In this document: one piece after another, positions 26,743 to 36,046 of the stretch
How the letters are laid out: the number at the start of each line of letters is the position of its first letter
Position numbering within the stretch: position 1 is the first letter of the stretch
Assembly (NCBI RefSeq): GCF_003952525.1
Contig: NZ_CP034451.1
Location: forward strand, 3,844,001 to 3,908,000
DNA length: 64,000 nucleotides
Reading direction: 5' to 3'
Origin: Mesorhizobium sp. M3A.F.Ca.ET.080.04.2.1
GTDB taxonomy: Bacteria > Pseudomonadota > Alphaproteobacteria > Rhizobiales > Rhizobiaceae
Translations under genes and position numbers: made by a program
The notes under the pieces: generated by a model
What the model was told of the DNA's origin: nothing
The model's database searches: none
The model's input: the letters and a program-made list of their open reading frames with translations, nothing else

Positions 26743-27906
26743 TCAGGAAGTGACAGCGTTTTGAGTTTCGGAAGTCTTGTTTTGCGGAGCCACACAGAGA
26801 CCCGCGTGACAGGCAGGCTCACCCGTGTAGTTGGCCAGGGCTTGGAGCAACGAGGTGAGGTAGCGCTGTTTGGTTTGGTCCGGCACTGGCTCCGAATGGT
26901 CCAGCGATTTGATTGCCACCTCGATCAACTCGATCGCCCGGTCCTTGTTGCCGCTCTCGTAATAATACTGAGCGACCGGAAAGTAACACCCGAATTTAAA
27001 GTCTCCATCGCCTTGCGGAGGATTAAGTTCCAGGATCTGTTCGGAGAGCTCCTTGCCCATCGCAAAGCGATCATCATGCGGAAGATGGGAGTTGTCGATC
27101 GTGGGATGGAAGAGTTGGTTCAGCGCCATCACCACCCAAGACATCGCTTCGAACTTTTTGTTGATCGCGTCCTCGACCAATTCGCGCATAAGCGGCAAGC
27201 CGGTTTTGATGTCGCGCAGCTTGTGAAGCAGAATATCCGCATGAACCCGCCGAAAATCAAAAGAGTCTGGCATCACGGCGAGGCCTTCTTCGATGGCCAA
27301 TAGTGCCGCTGCCCAATCCTCGTCCTGCATCGCCGGCCCAAGTTTGGCGTATATCGGCTGACTCAGCGACGATTCGCGCACACGCGAGATTCGCTTTGCA
27401 TCGACGGCTTTCGCTTCATAGCTGCTGCGCCAGCTGCCGTTAAGGACTTTCGGCAAAACGTCATCGAGAGGTGCCGGGTGGCCGATATAAGCGATGTGGC
27501 CGTCGCGGTCGACCACGAACGAGGTGGGAATCCCGAACGAAGAGCTGGGTTCCAGCCAGAGCTTTTTCATTTCGCCAGTGCAATCGAACGCTGTCCGATA
27601 ATTCAGATTCGGGAACTTCTCGGTCAGCCAGGCATCCACGTTGGTCCGCGCTTCGTCCGCGGTTGCAGCCTTTTCGCAAGCTGCGACTCCGATAATCTCA
27701 AATCCGCTGTCTTTATATTTCTCCTGCAGTTCGATCAAATGGGGCATGGCGTGGACACATGGTCGGCACCAAGTCGCCCAAAATTCAACGAGGTAGACCT
27801 TGCCGGGCCGAAGGCTCGTGAGGGGCTCGCCACGCAGCCAGTTCTCCACTTTCAGCGCAGGAGCCGGGGACCCCATACGCAGTTCCATCTTGGTGTCCAA
27901 AGTCAT
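26743..27906 (-). CDS. TlpA-like thioredoxin-fold protein with helical repeats, copy B
   Basis: A 387-residue paralogue of the protein at 22140-23315 with the same two-part layout. The redox motif is WCRPC instead of WCGPC, with both cysteines (47 and 50) kept. The residue between the cysteines tunes redox potential, so the two copies may differ in activity. Several other changes are spread over the helical part, including SFDFRRVHADILLHKL and deletion of four residues near HNQLAAR. The ATG at 27906 corresponds to copy A. A sigma-54 promoter is kept upstream, but the NifA site is degraded. Confidence 0.83.
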   Translation of the reverse strand: MTLDTKMELRMGSPAPALKVENWLRGEPLTSLRPGKVYLVEFWATWCRPCVHAMPHLIELQEKYKDSGFEIIGVAACEKAATADEARTNVDAWLTEKFPNLNYRTAFDCTGEMKKLWLEPSSSFGIPTSFVVDRDGHIAYIGHPAPLDDVLPKVLNGSWRSSYEAKAVDAKRISRVRESSLSQPIYAKLGPAMQDEDWAAALLAIEEGLAVMPDSFDFRRVHADILLHKLRDIKTGLPLMRELVEDAINKKFEAMSWVVMALNQLFHPTIDNSHLPHDDRFAMGKELSEQILELNPPQGDGDFKFGCYFPVAQYYYESGNKDRAIELIEVAIKSLDHSEPVPDQTKQRYLTSLLQALANYTGEPACHAGLCVAPQNKTSETQNAVTS

Positions 27907-28030
27907 TCCACACCTTTCGTCTCTTTTGTCGCGGAATATTTTCCAGTCAAAATCGGACACGGTCTCGAGGGCATTGCTCCCTCTCGCTTGCTTCAGCGGA
28001 GCTCTCACCGTGTTGCCGCACATCAAGCAC

Positions 28031-28047
28031 GGCAAAGGGCATGCCAA
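28031..28047 (-). promoter_or_regulatory. Sigma-54 promoter of thioredoxin-like gene B, NifA site degraded
   Basis: The minus strand reads TTGGCATGCCCTTTGCC, with intact GG and GC elements at the right spacing. At 28110-28125, where copy A has its NifA site, the sequence is TGA-CGTTAACCTG-AAT, with both half-sites mutated. Confidence 0.75.
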
Positions 28048-28125
28048 CCCTTCTTAGCTTCGGCAAGCGCCGGTACCGCCTTGAATAAGCGAGCCCTAAC
28101 ACGGCCAGCTGACGTTAACCTGAAT

Positions 28126-28429
28126 GTCGGCTTTCGACGGCTCACCTTAGCGGCTGCCGTTTAGGAAGGTGAGAGTTTGGCTGGCCCGCTGGCGATAAGA
28201 CCGGCTTCGGCGTCCTGGAGTAGTCGCACTTCGGCGATGGGGTCGAAAGTGCGGGAGAGGCTCGGTACCCTTGCAGCCACCGCCGCATGTGGCCCGGCGT
28301 CATAATTCGCGTCGCGGTTGCCAACGGCGGCGTTGGGCTCGATCCACGTGGCGTTGAGCCCGACAGCACGTAAAGCTGCATCGTGATTGAATGCCCTTTG
28401 CTGTTTCACGCCAAGCAGGAGTCGCGCGA
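28126..28429. other. No gene recognised
   Basis: About 300 bp up to the IS256 target duplication. It shares patches with 23560-23790. Confidence 0.4.
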
Positions 28430-28437
28430 CGCTACCT

Positions 28438-29863
28438 GATCGTGCCCACTGGAGTGGTGTAGCTGACGGCATTGGTCGCCGTGCTCTCCGGCATGGGCCG
28501 GAATTGATCAGCGCGCCACTGCCGGCAGGCTGATGAGCGGATCATCGCTCATTTGGCTGATGGTCTCAAGAGTCATGTAGCGCGCCCGCTGCACGGCCCA
28601 TTCATCATTCTGTTCAAGCAGCAACGCGCCGACGAGACGGACAATGGCATCGTCATTGGGGAAGATGCCGACGACCTCGGTGCGCCGCTTGATCTCGCCG
28701 TTGAGACGCTCGATCGGATTCGTCGAGTGGAGCTTGGTGCGATGTTCCTTGGGGAAGGTCATGTAGGCCAGCACGTCGGGCTCGGCCTCGTCCATGATTG
28801 TCGCCAGCTTCGGCACCTTCGGCCGGATCTGGTCGGCGACGGCACGCCATTGGGCGCTGGCAGCCTCGGGCGTCTCCTGGGCGAAGGCGGTCGCGATGAA
28901 GGCCGAGACGACCCTGCGGCCGCTCTTGCCGGCGTGCGCCAGCACGTTTCGCATGAAGTGGACCCGGCAGCGCTGCCATGTGGCGCTGAGCACCTTGGTG
29001 ACGGCGGCCTTGAGGCCCTCATGAGCATCGGAGACGACAAGCTTGACGCCGCGCAGGCCGCGACGGGTCAGCTTGCGCAGGAACTCGGTCCAGATCGGCT
29101 CGGCCTCGGAGGTGCCGACCTCCATGCCCAGCACCTCGCGGCGGCCGTCCGCGTTGACGCCGACGGCGATGATGACGGCGACCGAGACGATGCGGCCACC
29201 GCGGCGCACCTTCAGGTAGGTGGCGTCGATCCACAGGTATGGCCAATCGCCCTCGATCGGCCGCTCGAGAAAGGCCTTCACCTTGCCGTCGATCTCCTCG
29301 CAGAGCCGGCTCACCTGGCTTTTGGAGACGCCGCTCGCGCCCATCGCCTTGACCAGGTCGTCGACCGAGCGCGTCGAGATGCCCTGCACGTAGGCCTCCT
29401 GGATGACCGCGGTGAGCGCCTTCTCGGCCATGCGTCGCGGCTCCAGGAAGCTGGGGAAGTAGGAGCCCTTCCTCAGCTTTGGGATGCGCAGCTCGACCGT
29501 GCCGGCCCGCGTCTCCCAGTCCCTGTCGCGATAGCCGTTGCGCTGGACAAGCCGCAGCGGGTTCTTCTCGCCATGGGCCGCGCCGGTCGCCGCGCCCACT
29601 TCCAGCTCCATCAGCCGCTCAGCGGCAAAGCCGATCATCTCGCGCAAGATATCGGCGTCGGGGGTCTTCTCCACGAGCGTGCGCAGGTCCATCATGTCGT
29701 CGGTCATCGGTGCTTCCTTCGAATCAGGTTGTGTCAGCAACCCAACCCTACCGAAGAACATCGATGACCACCGCTACGCCGCTCGCTCGCTACGGCGCTG
29801 TTGAGGGCGCGCTCGCGAGCGGCTTCGCTACCGCCGAGCTACACCACTCAGCGGGGCACGACC
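28438..29863. mobile_element. Intact IS256-family element with 8-bp target duplication
   Basis: The element begins GATCGTGCCCACT and its right end reads, reversed, GGTCGTGCCCCGCT. Both are followed by GAGTGGTGTAGCT, giving imperfect terminal inverted repeats of about 27 bp. The octamer CGCTACCT occurs directly outside both ends (28430-28437 and 29864-29871). Size is 1426 bp with one complete transposase gene. Confidence 0.92.
28508..29707 (-). CDS. IS256-family transposase
   Basis: A complete 399-residue mutator-type transposase. It contains [37 protein letters not shown], the catalytic region [16 protein letters not shown] (first Asp), [10 protein letters not shown] (second Asp), [10 protein letters not shown] and the C-terminal [17 protein letters not shown] carrying the acidic third residue. 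The start ATG 29707 ([14 protein letters not shown]) fits the family; a longer frame upstream lies in the terminal region. The long open frame antisense to it is a by-product of codon bias. Confidence 0.95.
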   Translation of the reverse strand: MTDDMMDLRTLVEKTPDADILREMIGFAAERLMELEVGAATGAAHGEKNPLRLVQRNGYRDRDWETRAGTVELRIPKLRKGSYFPSFLEPRRMAEKALTAVIQEAYVQGISTRSVDDLVKAMGASGVSKSQVSRLCEEIDGKVKAFLERPIEGDWPYLWIDATYLKVRRGGRIVSVAVIIAVGVNADGRREVLGMEVGTSEAEPIWTEFLRKLTRRGLRGVKLVVSDAHEGLKAAVTKVLSATWQRCRVHFMRNVLAHAGKSGRRVVSAFIATAFAQETPEAASAQWRAVADQIRPKVPKLATIMDEAEPDVLAYMTFPKEHRTKLHSTNPIERLNGEIKRRTEVVGIFPNDDAIVRLVGALLLEQNDEWAVQRARYMTLETISQMSDDPLISLPAVAR

Positions 29864-29985
29864 CGCTACCTTGCTCAAGCGCGAGCAGAGCGATCTGACG
29901 CCGTAGGAATATTGCTCGTCCCGCTTTTGCCGCCAGAGGCGGAAATCTTTCCTGAATGCCACCGCCGATCATCAATATCGACGAA

Positions 29986-31284
29986 TCATATCCCGCTGCC
30001 CATTTGTTCGACTCCGAGGTCGGGCCAGCACTCCGTCAAGGGACGGTTGATGAACCCTAGATGCTCGGGATTGGCGCATGGCGCGCGCCGCAGAAGGCTG
30101 TCAAGGATGCGGCGCGCTCGCCAGGCCAGCAGCCCAAAGTTCGGATCAGCCAGCCCGCGCTGTCCAAGGCAGGCGTTCTGAACGAAAAGGCGTCGGTCTC
30201 GCGGTCCGTCCCAGTACACCGAAAAATCCTCGCCGATGGCGAGCTCATTGCCGATCTGTTCGAGGCGATCTGCGATCGGTTCTAGGAAACCCGGCAGCGG
30301 TTTCTCGTACCCGGTGGCCAGGATGACGATATCGGCGGTTACTTCTCCGATGTTGTCCAAGCCGCGTTGCAGCGTGAGCCTGTGCCCTGCTCCGGCATTG
30401 ATGCAGCGCGACACGTTGCAACTTGGCCTCAATGTGATCTCGCATTGGTGTGGCTCGAGAAAGGCGTGGTGGTAGAGCGCCTGATAGACCGCGCGCAACT
30501 TGCTTTCTGAAATGCCCTCGGAGGCAAGCGCGAAACGCCGCAGGAACAGCTGTCGATGCACCTCGCTCATCGCAGCAAAACGATCCGAGAAGCATGGCGT
30601 GAACAGCCCGTTTGTGAACGCGTGGTCGTCGAAAGGCATCTCGCGCGTCAAGACCCATGTGATCGCCGCGGGCCGCCGTTCTTTCGGCCGGCCGACAAGG
30701 TGCAGTAGCAGCTCGGCTCCCGACTGTCCGCCGCCAACAACGCAGACATGCTTTTTTTGCACCTCAGGATTGATGTGGGCCAACTCAGATGAGTGGAACA
30801 GGTTGGGTCCAGTCCAGCCATGAAACTGAGGCGGAATTTGCGCCTGCTTGCCTATGTCGATGACGAGGTTTCTTGCATCAAGGACCGCGTTGTCCGTCCG
30901 CACGCGAAACTCGCCGTCAAAGCGGATTTCGCGAACGGCCTCGCCGCCACGGACAAGCGGATTCTTCTGGAACGCCCAGTTGAGATATTGGGCGAACTCG
31001 GCTCTAAGCACCCCGTGAAATTGCGCATTGAGGAAATTGTAAAGACGCCCGTTCTCGTGGAGGTAGTTTACGAATGTGTAGGCTGATCGCGGATTGACCA
31101 GAGTAACCAGATCCTGGAAGTGGCCGACCTGGAGCTCCGCGCAATCGAAAGCGCTGCCTGGATGTCCTCGGAAATCGACCTCCCGGTCCAGGAACAGTGC
31201 CCCTTGCGCAATCTCTTCCTGTATCTGACACGCAAGGCTCAAATTAGATGGTCCAGCACCCACACCAATACAAAAGAGGTCCAC
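29986..31284 (-). CDS. L-ornithine N5- / L-lysine N6-monooxygenase family protein
   Basis: This 432-residue flavoprotein belongs to the SidA/PvdA/IucD N-hydroxylase family, which uses FAD, NADPH and oxygen to hydroxylate the side-chain amine of ornithine, lysine or related diamines, commonly for hydroxamate siderophores. The FAD motif GVGAGPSNL is at residue 7, the NADPH motif VVGGGQSGAE near 180, and the family motif DIVILATGYE near 345. The start is GTG at 31284 with AGGA upstream. No hydroxamate synthetase or acyltransferase is seen nearby, so it is either a leftover of a siderophore cluster or an N-hydroxylase for a diamino acid such as diaminobutyrate; the latter is speculative. Confidence 0.87.
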   Translation of the reverse strand: MDLFCIGVGAGPSNLSLACQIQEEIAQGALFLDREVDFRGHPGSAFDCAELQVGHFQDLVTLVNPRSAYTFVNYLHENGRLYNFLNAQFHGVLRAEFAQYLNWAFQKNPLVRGGEAVREIRFDGEFRVRTDNAVLDARNLVIDIGKQAQIPPQFHGWTGPNLFHSSELAHINPEVQKKHVCVVGGGQSGAELLLHLVGRPKERRPAAITWVLTREMPFDDHAFTNGLFTPCFSDRFAAMSEVHRQLFLRRFALASEGISESKLRAVYQALYHHAFLEPHQCEITLRPSCNVSRCINAGAGHRLTLQRGLDNIGEVTADIVILATGYEKPLPGFLEPIADRLEQIGNELAIGEDFSVYWDGPRDRRLFVQNACLGQRGLADPNFGLLAWRARRILDSLLRRAPCANPEHLGFINRPLTECWPDLGVEQMGSGI

Positions 31285-31849
31285 TTATCCTTACTCCTCT
31301 AGGAGTGTTTTCCAACTCAGCGGCATGTTGACGTCGATCGCCGGGCATTGAGCAATGCGAACCTCACAGGCATGCTTGAGCCGCGGTCCCGACTGAGAGG
31401 ACAGCATAAGCGTGTGCCGCCTTCCAGGTCTTGGGCTCAATGTCGGCGGCATCGACAGCGGCGCGGCGTGATCCGAACCCAAGAGCAGAAGGAAAGTGTG
31501 TGATGCTGTCGCGCGGCTCTTCCGGATCTTACGGCGGCTTCTAGCGCCGGCCTCCACCCCAGGAGTGGCTGTTTCCCTGCCACGACGGAAGCGGCTCTTT
31601 CTTTCGAGGGGCGTAACCATGGATAATGGCTCTTAATGCTTTCGGAGACTCCCATGCATGCGGCGTGCCGGATAAAGACCCGTCAAACCAACGAGTTCGC
31701 GCAGTTCCAGCTCGTCTGGAATCCGACATTGTCGCACGCCCGACGATCGGGCAGGGGAAGCTCCGCGGCAGCGGCCCTTGCACACCGCAGGCTGACAGGG
31801 ACAGCCGCCGATTTGACGCGCGTCCGGTCGCGTGGTGGCTGCCATGCAG
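31285..31849. other. No intact gene recognised
   Basis: A minus-strand frame ends (…WKTLLEE) at 31291, immediately before the monooxygenase start and with a normal-looking C-terminus. It could be the tail of a broken gene that once led the operon. Its upstream part has no family resemblance. Confidence 0.3.
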
Positions 31850-32170
31850 CAAGATATCGAGACGGGCGCTTTGCGGCGGGGGAGCGCCTGCCGACCGAGC
31901 CCGAACTGGCTGCGAGCTTTGGCGTTAGCCGCTCAGTCATCCGGGAAGCCGTATCGCGCCTGAAAGCCGTTGGCGTCGGGTCAGCCGTCAGGGGTCCGGC
32001 GTGTTTGTCAGCGACGCCCCTTCTGCAGCGTTCTTTCAGGATACGGGGTGCCGAGGTCGGCAGCGGGATCGCTCTGCGCGAGATTCTCGAGCTACGGCTG
32101 TGCCTCGAAGTAGAGGAGCCGGGCTTGCGACAGCGGACATCAGAGCGTGTGATCGAGGAGTTCGTTCCAG
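31850..32170 (+). pseudogene. GntR/FadR-type regulator remnant, fused to an IS110 piece
   Basis: The plus strand encodes a GntR winged-helix segment (FAAGERLPTEPELAASFGVSRSVIREAVSRLKAVG) and the beginning of an FCD ligand domain (LREILELRLCLEVEEPGL). About 100 residues later the frame passes directly into IS110 sequence. There is also a deletion or frameshift around GSAVRGPACLS. Confidence 0.8.
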
Positions 32171-32400
32171 CCTGGTCGCTGGCGCCGATCGTGCGGGCGC
32201 TGCAGACATTACGTGGTGTGGATCTGATCGTTGCCGTGACGTTTGCTACCCAGATTGGCGACGTGCGCCGTTTCGAAAGCCCGCGCCAGCTCATGGGCTA
32301 TGTTGGCCTTGATCCTGGTGAGTGGTCGACCGGCGAGACAGTCAGACGGGGCGGTATCACCAGGGCAGGGAATCTCCGGCCAGCAACTTGCCATCCTCCA
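32171..32400 (+). mobile_element. IS110-family transposase fragment (C-terminal part)
   Basis: Encodes the typical C-terminal stretch: LQTLRGVDLIVAVTFATQIG, RFESPRQLMGYVGLDPGEWS and GGITRAGN. It continues in frame from the GntR remnant, forming a 285-codon chimeric ORF (31636-32493). Confidence 0.85.
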
Positions 32401-32473
32401 ACCGCTTGGCGAACAAGCATACGCCCGTGCCGTCGAAATTGGCCCGGAGCACATAGACCGCGCCCGAGAAAGG

Positions 32474-33574
32474 CTATATGGCGCGCCACATAATCGTTCT
32501 TATGCGTCGGGCGAGATTTTGTGGCGGAGCCGCCCTGACCTGTTCGGGCCGGCCAAACCCAGCTTGCCTCCGCCACATAATATTCAGATGGAGTTCAGCA
32601 GTTGCAGAACGGAGTCCTTCGGGCGGAAAAGGCACGCCGTGATCGCCGTTGAGCCGGCCTTCTCCAGTCCATTGCGCATCATCTCGACATCCGCTGCGGG
32701 TAGTGGCGACCTGTGCGTGCCCGAGCCAGGCTTGGATCGTCAAAAGATCCACGCCAGACTGGACAAGCTTCATGGCGAGGGAGTGCCGGAAGATGTGCGG
32801 CGATATGGGCTTGACGGCCAAGACTGGCCTGGCAGGCACCGTCTTGGCCGCACGCCGCATGATATGGGTCGCTCCGAAACGGGTCAGGCGCTCGTTGCGG
32901 GCGCCGACGAATATCGGTCGCGGCTCGTGATGGGAGATCCCGCGCTCGCCCCACAAGGTCGTCAGCGCTCGCGCCAGGTCCTTAAGAATGGCCACGACGC
33001 GGTCTCTGCGCCCCTTGCCGCGCGGCAGCACTTGCGGGTGAGAGCGCTCCAATTGAAGGTCATTTGCGTTTACGCCGGTGCCTTCCGAGACCCGGGCGCC
33101 GGTCCGTGCCAGGAAGAGCAGAAAGGCTCGGTCGTGCCGACCACGAGGCGTCTTTGGGTCGGGCGCCGCGATGAGGGTATCTACTTCGGCCTTGGTGAGA
33201 TGGTGCGTTACCTCGATGTGCGCCCGTTTAATGGTAATCGACAGCACGCGTTGGGCCACACCGAAGGACGCCGGATCGGCGGCAGCGACGTGGTGGAAAG
33301 AAGATCGGATCGCGGCCAAGCGGGCGTTGCGCGTGGCGACGCAATTGTTCCGCTTCTCCTCGAGTTCGTCGAGAAAAGCGAGAACGAGGTCTCGATCGAG
33401 ATCTTCGAGCGCCAACGCCGCCGGCTTCTTACGCAACCGGTCGGCGGCAAAGAGGAGCATGCGCAAGGCGTCGCGATAGCTGGCCACGGCCGCGGGAGTC
33501 GCATTGCGCTGCTTCGTCAGGCGCCGGCGGAAATAGGACTCCAGGAGCGGCGCCAGGAGCAGGTGTTCGCTCAT
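32474..33574 (-). pseudogene. Tyrosine recombinase, third gene of a RIT-type trio, catalytic end frameshifted
   Basis: The protein has the N-terminal SAM-like domain and most of the catalytic domain: TGARVSEGTGV (first Arg), LPRGKGRRDR and PHIFRHSLAMKLVQSGVDLLTIQAWLGHAQ (His-x-x-Arg). After LGHAQVATT the expected HRY segment is missing and the frame changes. The proper continuation, AADVEMMRNGLEKAG, is in another frame. A deletion of about 8 bp apparently removed the catalytic Tyr. It overlaps the preceding gene by ATGA. Confidence 0.82.
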
Positions 33575-33921
33575 GCTGCGCCTCCATCGAGGGCGGCACG
33601 CTCAGCCGCGATAGCGAGGAGCTCCGCCGAGCCCGTGAGGTAGTAGGCCGTGTCGCTGTAACTAACGTGGCGAGATATGTGGCGAGCAAAGGCAATAACG
33701 CCTGAACGTCGGCGCGCTTGGTGCCAGAGGCTGAGGCGGGTCACGGCAAACCGGTGCCTGAGATCGTGCGGCCTTAACGGCTTACCGCAATCAAAGTCGG
33801 CGAGTTTACGGACCGCGGCAAAGCCGTTTTGCAGGCCGGTCGCCGAGAGGCAGTTGCCCCGGGAACTGAGGAAGAAGGCCTGATCCTTGGGTATTGGGAA
33901 AGCGGCGTCAAAGGCGGTCAT
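33571..33921 (-). pseudogene. Tyrosine recombinase, second gene of the trio, internally deleted
   Basis: Only 116 codons remain of a protein that is normally over 300 residues. The ATGA overlap with the gene upstream is kept (start 33921). The C-terminal catalytic end is kept with PHDLRHRFAVTRL and DTAYYLTGSAELL (Tyr), but the N-terminal domain is deleted. Confidence 0.8.
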
Positions 33922-34640
33922 GCGACGCCTCCCGGAAAGGGGAGTGAGACCTCGGCGAGCTGCGAGGTGGCGGCCTTTACGTACAATGCCGTTGTGCTTC
34001 GGTGCCCGAGAAGATCGGCGACCTCATTGATCGGCCTTCGCTGCTTGACGAGCTGGGTGGCAAGACTGTGGCGCAGGAGATGCGCACCTGCGACTCGCCC
34101 GAGTTCAACCCCGCCATGTCGCAACCGCTTCGGCACGATCCTCGAAACAGGCGACGCTCATTTGAATGCTGCCACTGGCGGCGTGAAGGACAGAAAAAGA
34201 TTTGGACTATCCACCTTCGGTCGAGCGCGCAGGACATAGTCGGCGAGCGCGGCGCCGGTCTCCTCAAGCAGCGGCGCCACGAGATCCCGGTTGCCCTTGG
34301 TGCGCCCGACCGAAACCTCGCCAGCATGCCAGTCGATATCCTGCAGCTGAATTGCGCGTAGCTCACCGTTGCGAATGCCCGTCGTGGCGAGTAGCAGCAG
34401 GACGGCTCGATCGCGGATGTCGACCGGCGTCGTTGCGCCGATCGCATCGATTGCGCGCCGAAGGTACCCATGCAAGTCGCGGCGGCAAATGCGCCAAACG
34501 CCAATGAGGCGCCTTGGGACGACGCGGTCGAGATCCTGGTCATGGTGGCCAGCCCAACATAAAAACTGAAGAAATGTTCGGATGTGAGAAGTCGCCGCCG
34601 TGCGGGTGCCGGTGGTCGCCGATAGCGACACCCGCATCGC
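33918..34640 (-). pseudogene. Tyrosine recombinase, first gene of the trio, frameshifted
   Basis: Two frames together give one recombinase. The first contains AAATSHIRTFLQFL-type N-terminal sequence and LLLATTGIRNGELRAIQLQDIDW (first Arg). The second contains LLRHSLATQLVKQ, INEVADLLGHRSTTALYVKA (catalytic Tyr). The frame breaks near 34140-34160. Its stop overlaps the start of the second gene. Three tandem tyrosine recombinases with ATGA overlaps are the definition of a RIT element. Confidence 0.8.
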
Positions 34641-34889
34641 CCAACTCTACTACGTTGAGAGCGATGTTTTGGCCGCCGGCACGCCCAGCGCCATGCGCCG
34701 CCATCTTCTGCTGGCGGCGAGCGGCTCGGTGTCATCGAGGAACATGAAGTGGCCGCCTTGTCTTAGGCTCTTGATTCCTTGCAGCCCCTCGCTGGAACGA
34801 CTTCGATCGATCCTCAAAGGGAGTTTGCGCCGCTGCCTTGATGAGTGGGAGCCGTTCGAAGCTTTTTCGATGCGTTCATCGACGCTGTA

Positions 34890-35000
34890 TGACTGGCAGG
34901 CCCCAAGTATGGCGGGATGGACGTCTCCGACGCCAAGCGCCTGAAGGCTCTGGATGACGAGAACGCGAAGCTGTAGAAGCTGATCGCAGACCAGTCCATC
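34890..35000 (+). mobile_element. IS3-family OrfA fragment
   Basis: The plus strand encodes YGGMDVSDAKRLKALDDENAK followed by a TAG and KLIADQ, the typical C-terminal coiled region of IS3/IS407-type OrfA proteins. Confidence 0.75.
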
Positions 35001-35004
35001 GGTC

Positions 35005-35290
35005 CCATCTGTTTTGTCGGCGCGCATCGCTCTTGCCCGCTTGACGAACGTCTTGACATAGCACGGCGAGATCAACCGCACCTCGTGACCAAAGTGCTGC
35101 GATCTCGCGCGCCAGTAAGTTGACCACCGCAAATCGAGGCCGACCAGACAGGCAGGCTGCTTCTCGAAAAACCGCAGCACCTCGGCACGGCGGAGCTTCC
35201 GGTTGATGATTGAGAACCCGCAGCGTCAGCGCCGTGGATCTGGAATACCTGCTTGGCGATGTCCGGCCCGGTAGCGAATATGCAGGAGGC
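35005..35290 (-). mobile_element. IS110-family transposase fragment
   Basis: The minus strand encodes LRFFEKQPACLVGLD and GHEVRLISPCYVKTFVKRA in shifted frames, the N-terminal region of IS110 transposases. It is butted against the IS3 fragment. Confidence 0.75.
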
Positions 35291-36046
35291 AAGCCCGTGA
35301 CGGTCCGATACGTTGCGATAATATCATCGTCGCTGTGAACCGCCCCGGGTTTGCCGGAGGGTGGCTTCAGGGAACGGCTCCTACCTTGTGGCGTTGAAAT
35401 GACGACCAGTATTTAGCACTCCGATGCTGCGGTTGCGGGCCGTTCCACTCCATCAAACGAGACACTGTTCGCTGATAGTTGTCAGCCTGGATGTTTTGCT
35501 CGACCGGCCCCTCGCGCCAGAGCCGTTTGGTGGGGCGTCGCTGCTGGGCCGTTTGGTCCCTTACCCAGCCAGCGGAACAGACGCAGACCCACATACCTCA
35601 ATACCGACGAACACGCGGCCAGCGCCCACACTGTGGCGGTAATAGTTGTGCCCATCCACGCAGAATGGGGTTTATCTCCCGAAGCTTATCGCCAAGGCAG
35701 ACGAGATGCTGCCCCGTCCCGTCAGTTGCTTGACCCTGCGACGCCACATCTCGACCGAAGCCACATTACGCACCAAATGTGTTCGAGCACATGGTGCGAA
35801 AATCCGCCCGCCCGGATCTGTGAGGGCGAAAGCCACGACCTCAGCCTGCCGGGAACGGAATCACTCGGCGAGACCCCTTCCGTGACCAATGTGGCCATAT
35901 AAAATCAAGATGAACAGACGCTCGTATCTATATTGGACATTGGCGAACGCGTGCCTAGAGTTCGTGGGCGCTGGCCAAAATCATGACGCCCTTGGTCGCC
36001 TCTAAGCTGGTTCTAAAGCTAACGCAGGCAAATCGCCGGGAGAGTA
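35291..36046. other. No gene recognised; leader of the M24 gene at its right end
   Basis: About 750 bp with short frames on both strands but no recognisable family. A minus-strand frame at 35367-35594 is faintly reminiscent of transposase sequence. No sigma-54 or NifA element was found before the M24 gene. Confidence 0.35.

Larger units (their letters stand above)
25240..28028. repeat. Nif-associated block, copy B (direct repeat of 20636-23437)
   Basis: Same gene order and orientation as copy A with scattered substitutions and single-base deletions. fdxB and DUF683 are broken, the DUF269 start is altered and the NifA site upstream is degraded. Its thioredoxin-like gene remains open. Confidence 0.92.

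Noticed and set aside
28553..29767. 404-codon plus-strand ORF
   Set aside because: It is exactly antisense to the IS256 transposase. Its composition (His/Asp/Leu/Gly rich) is a shadow of the codon bias, with no family match.
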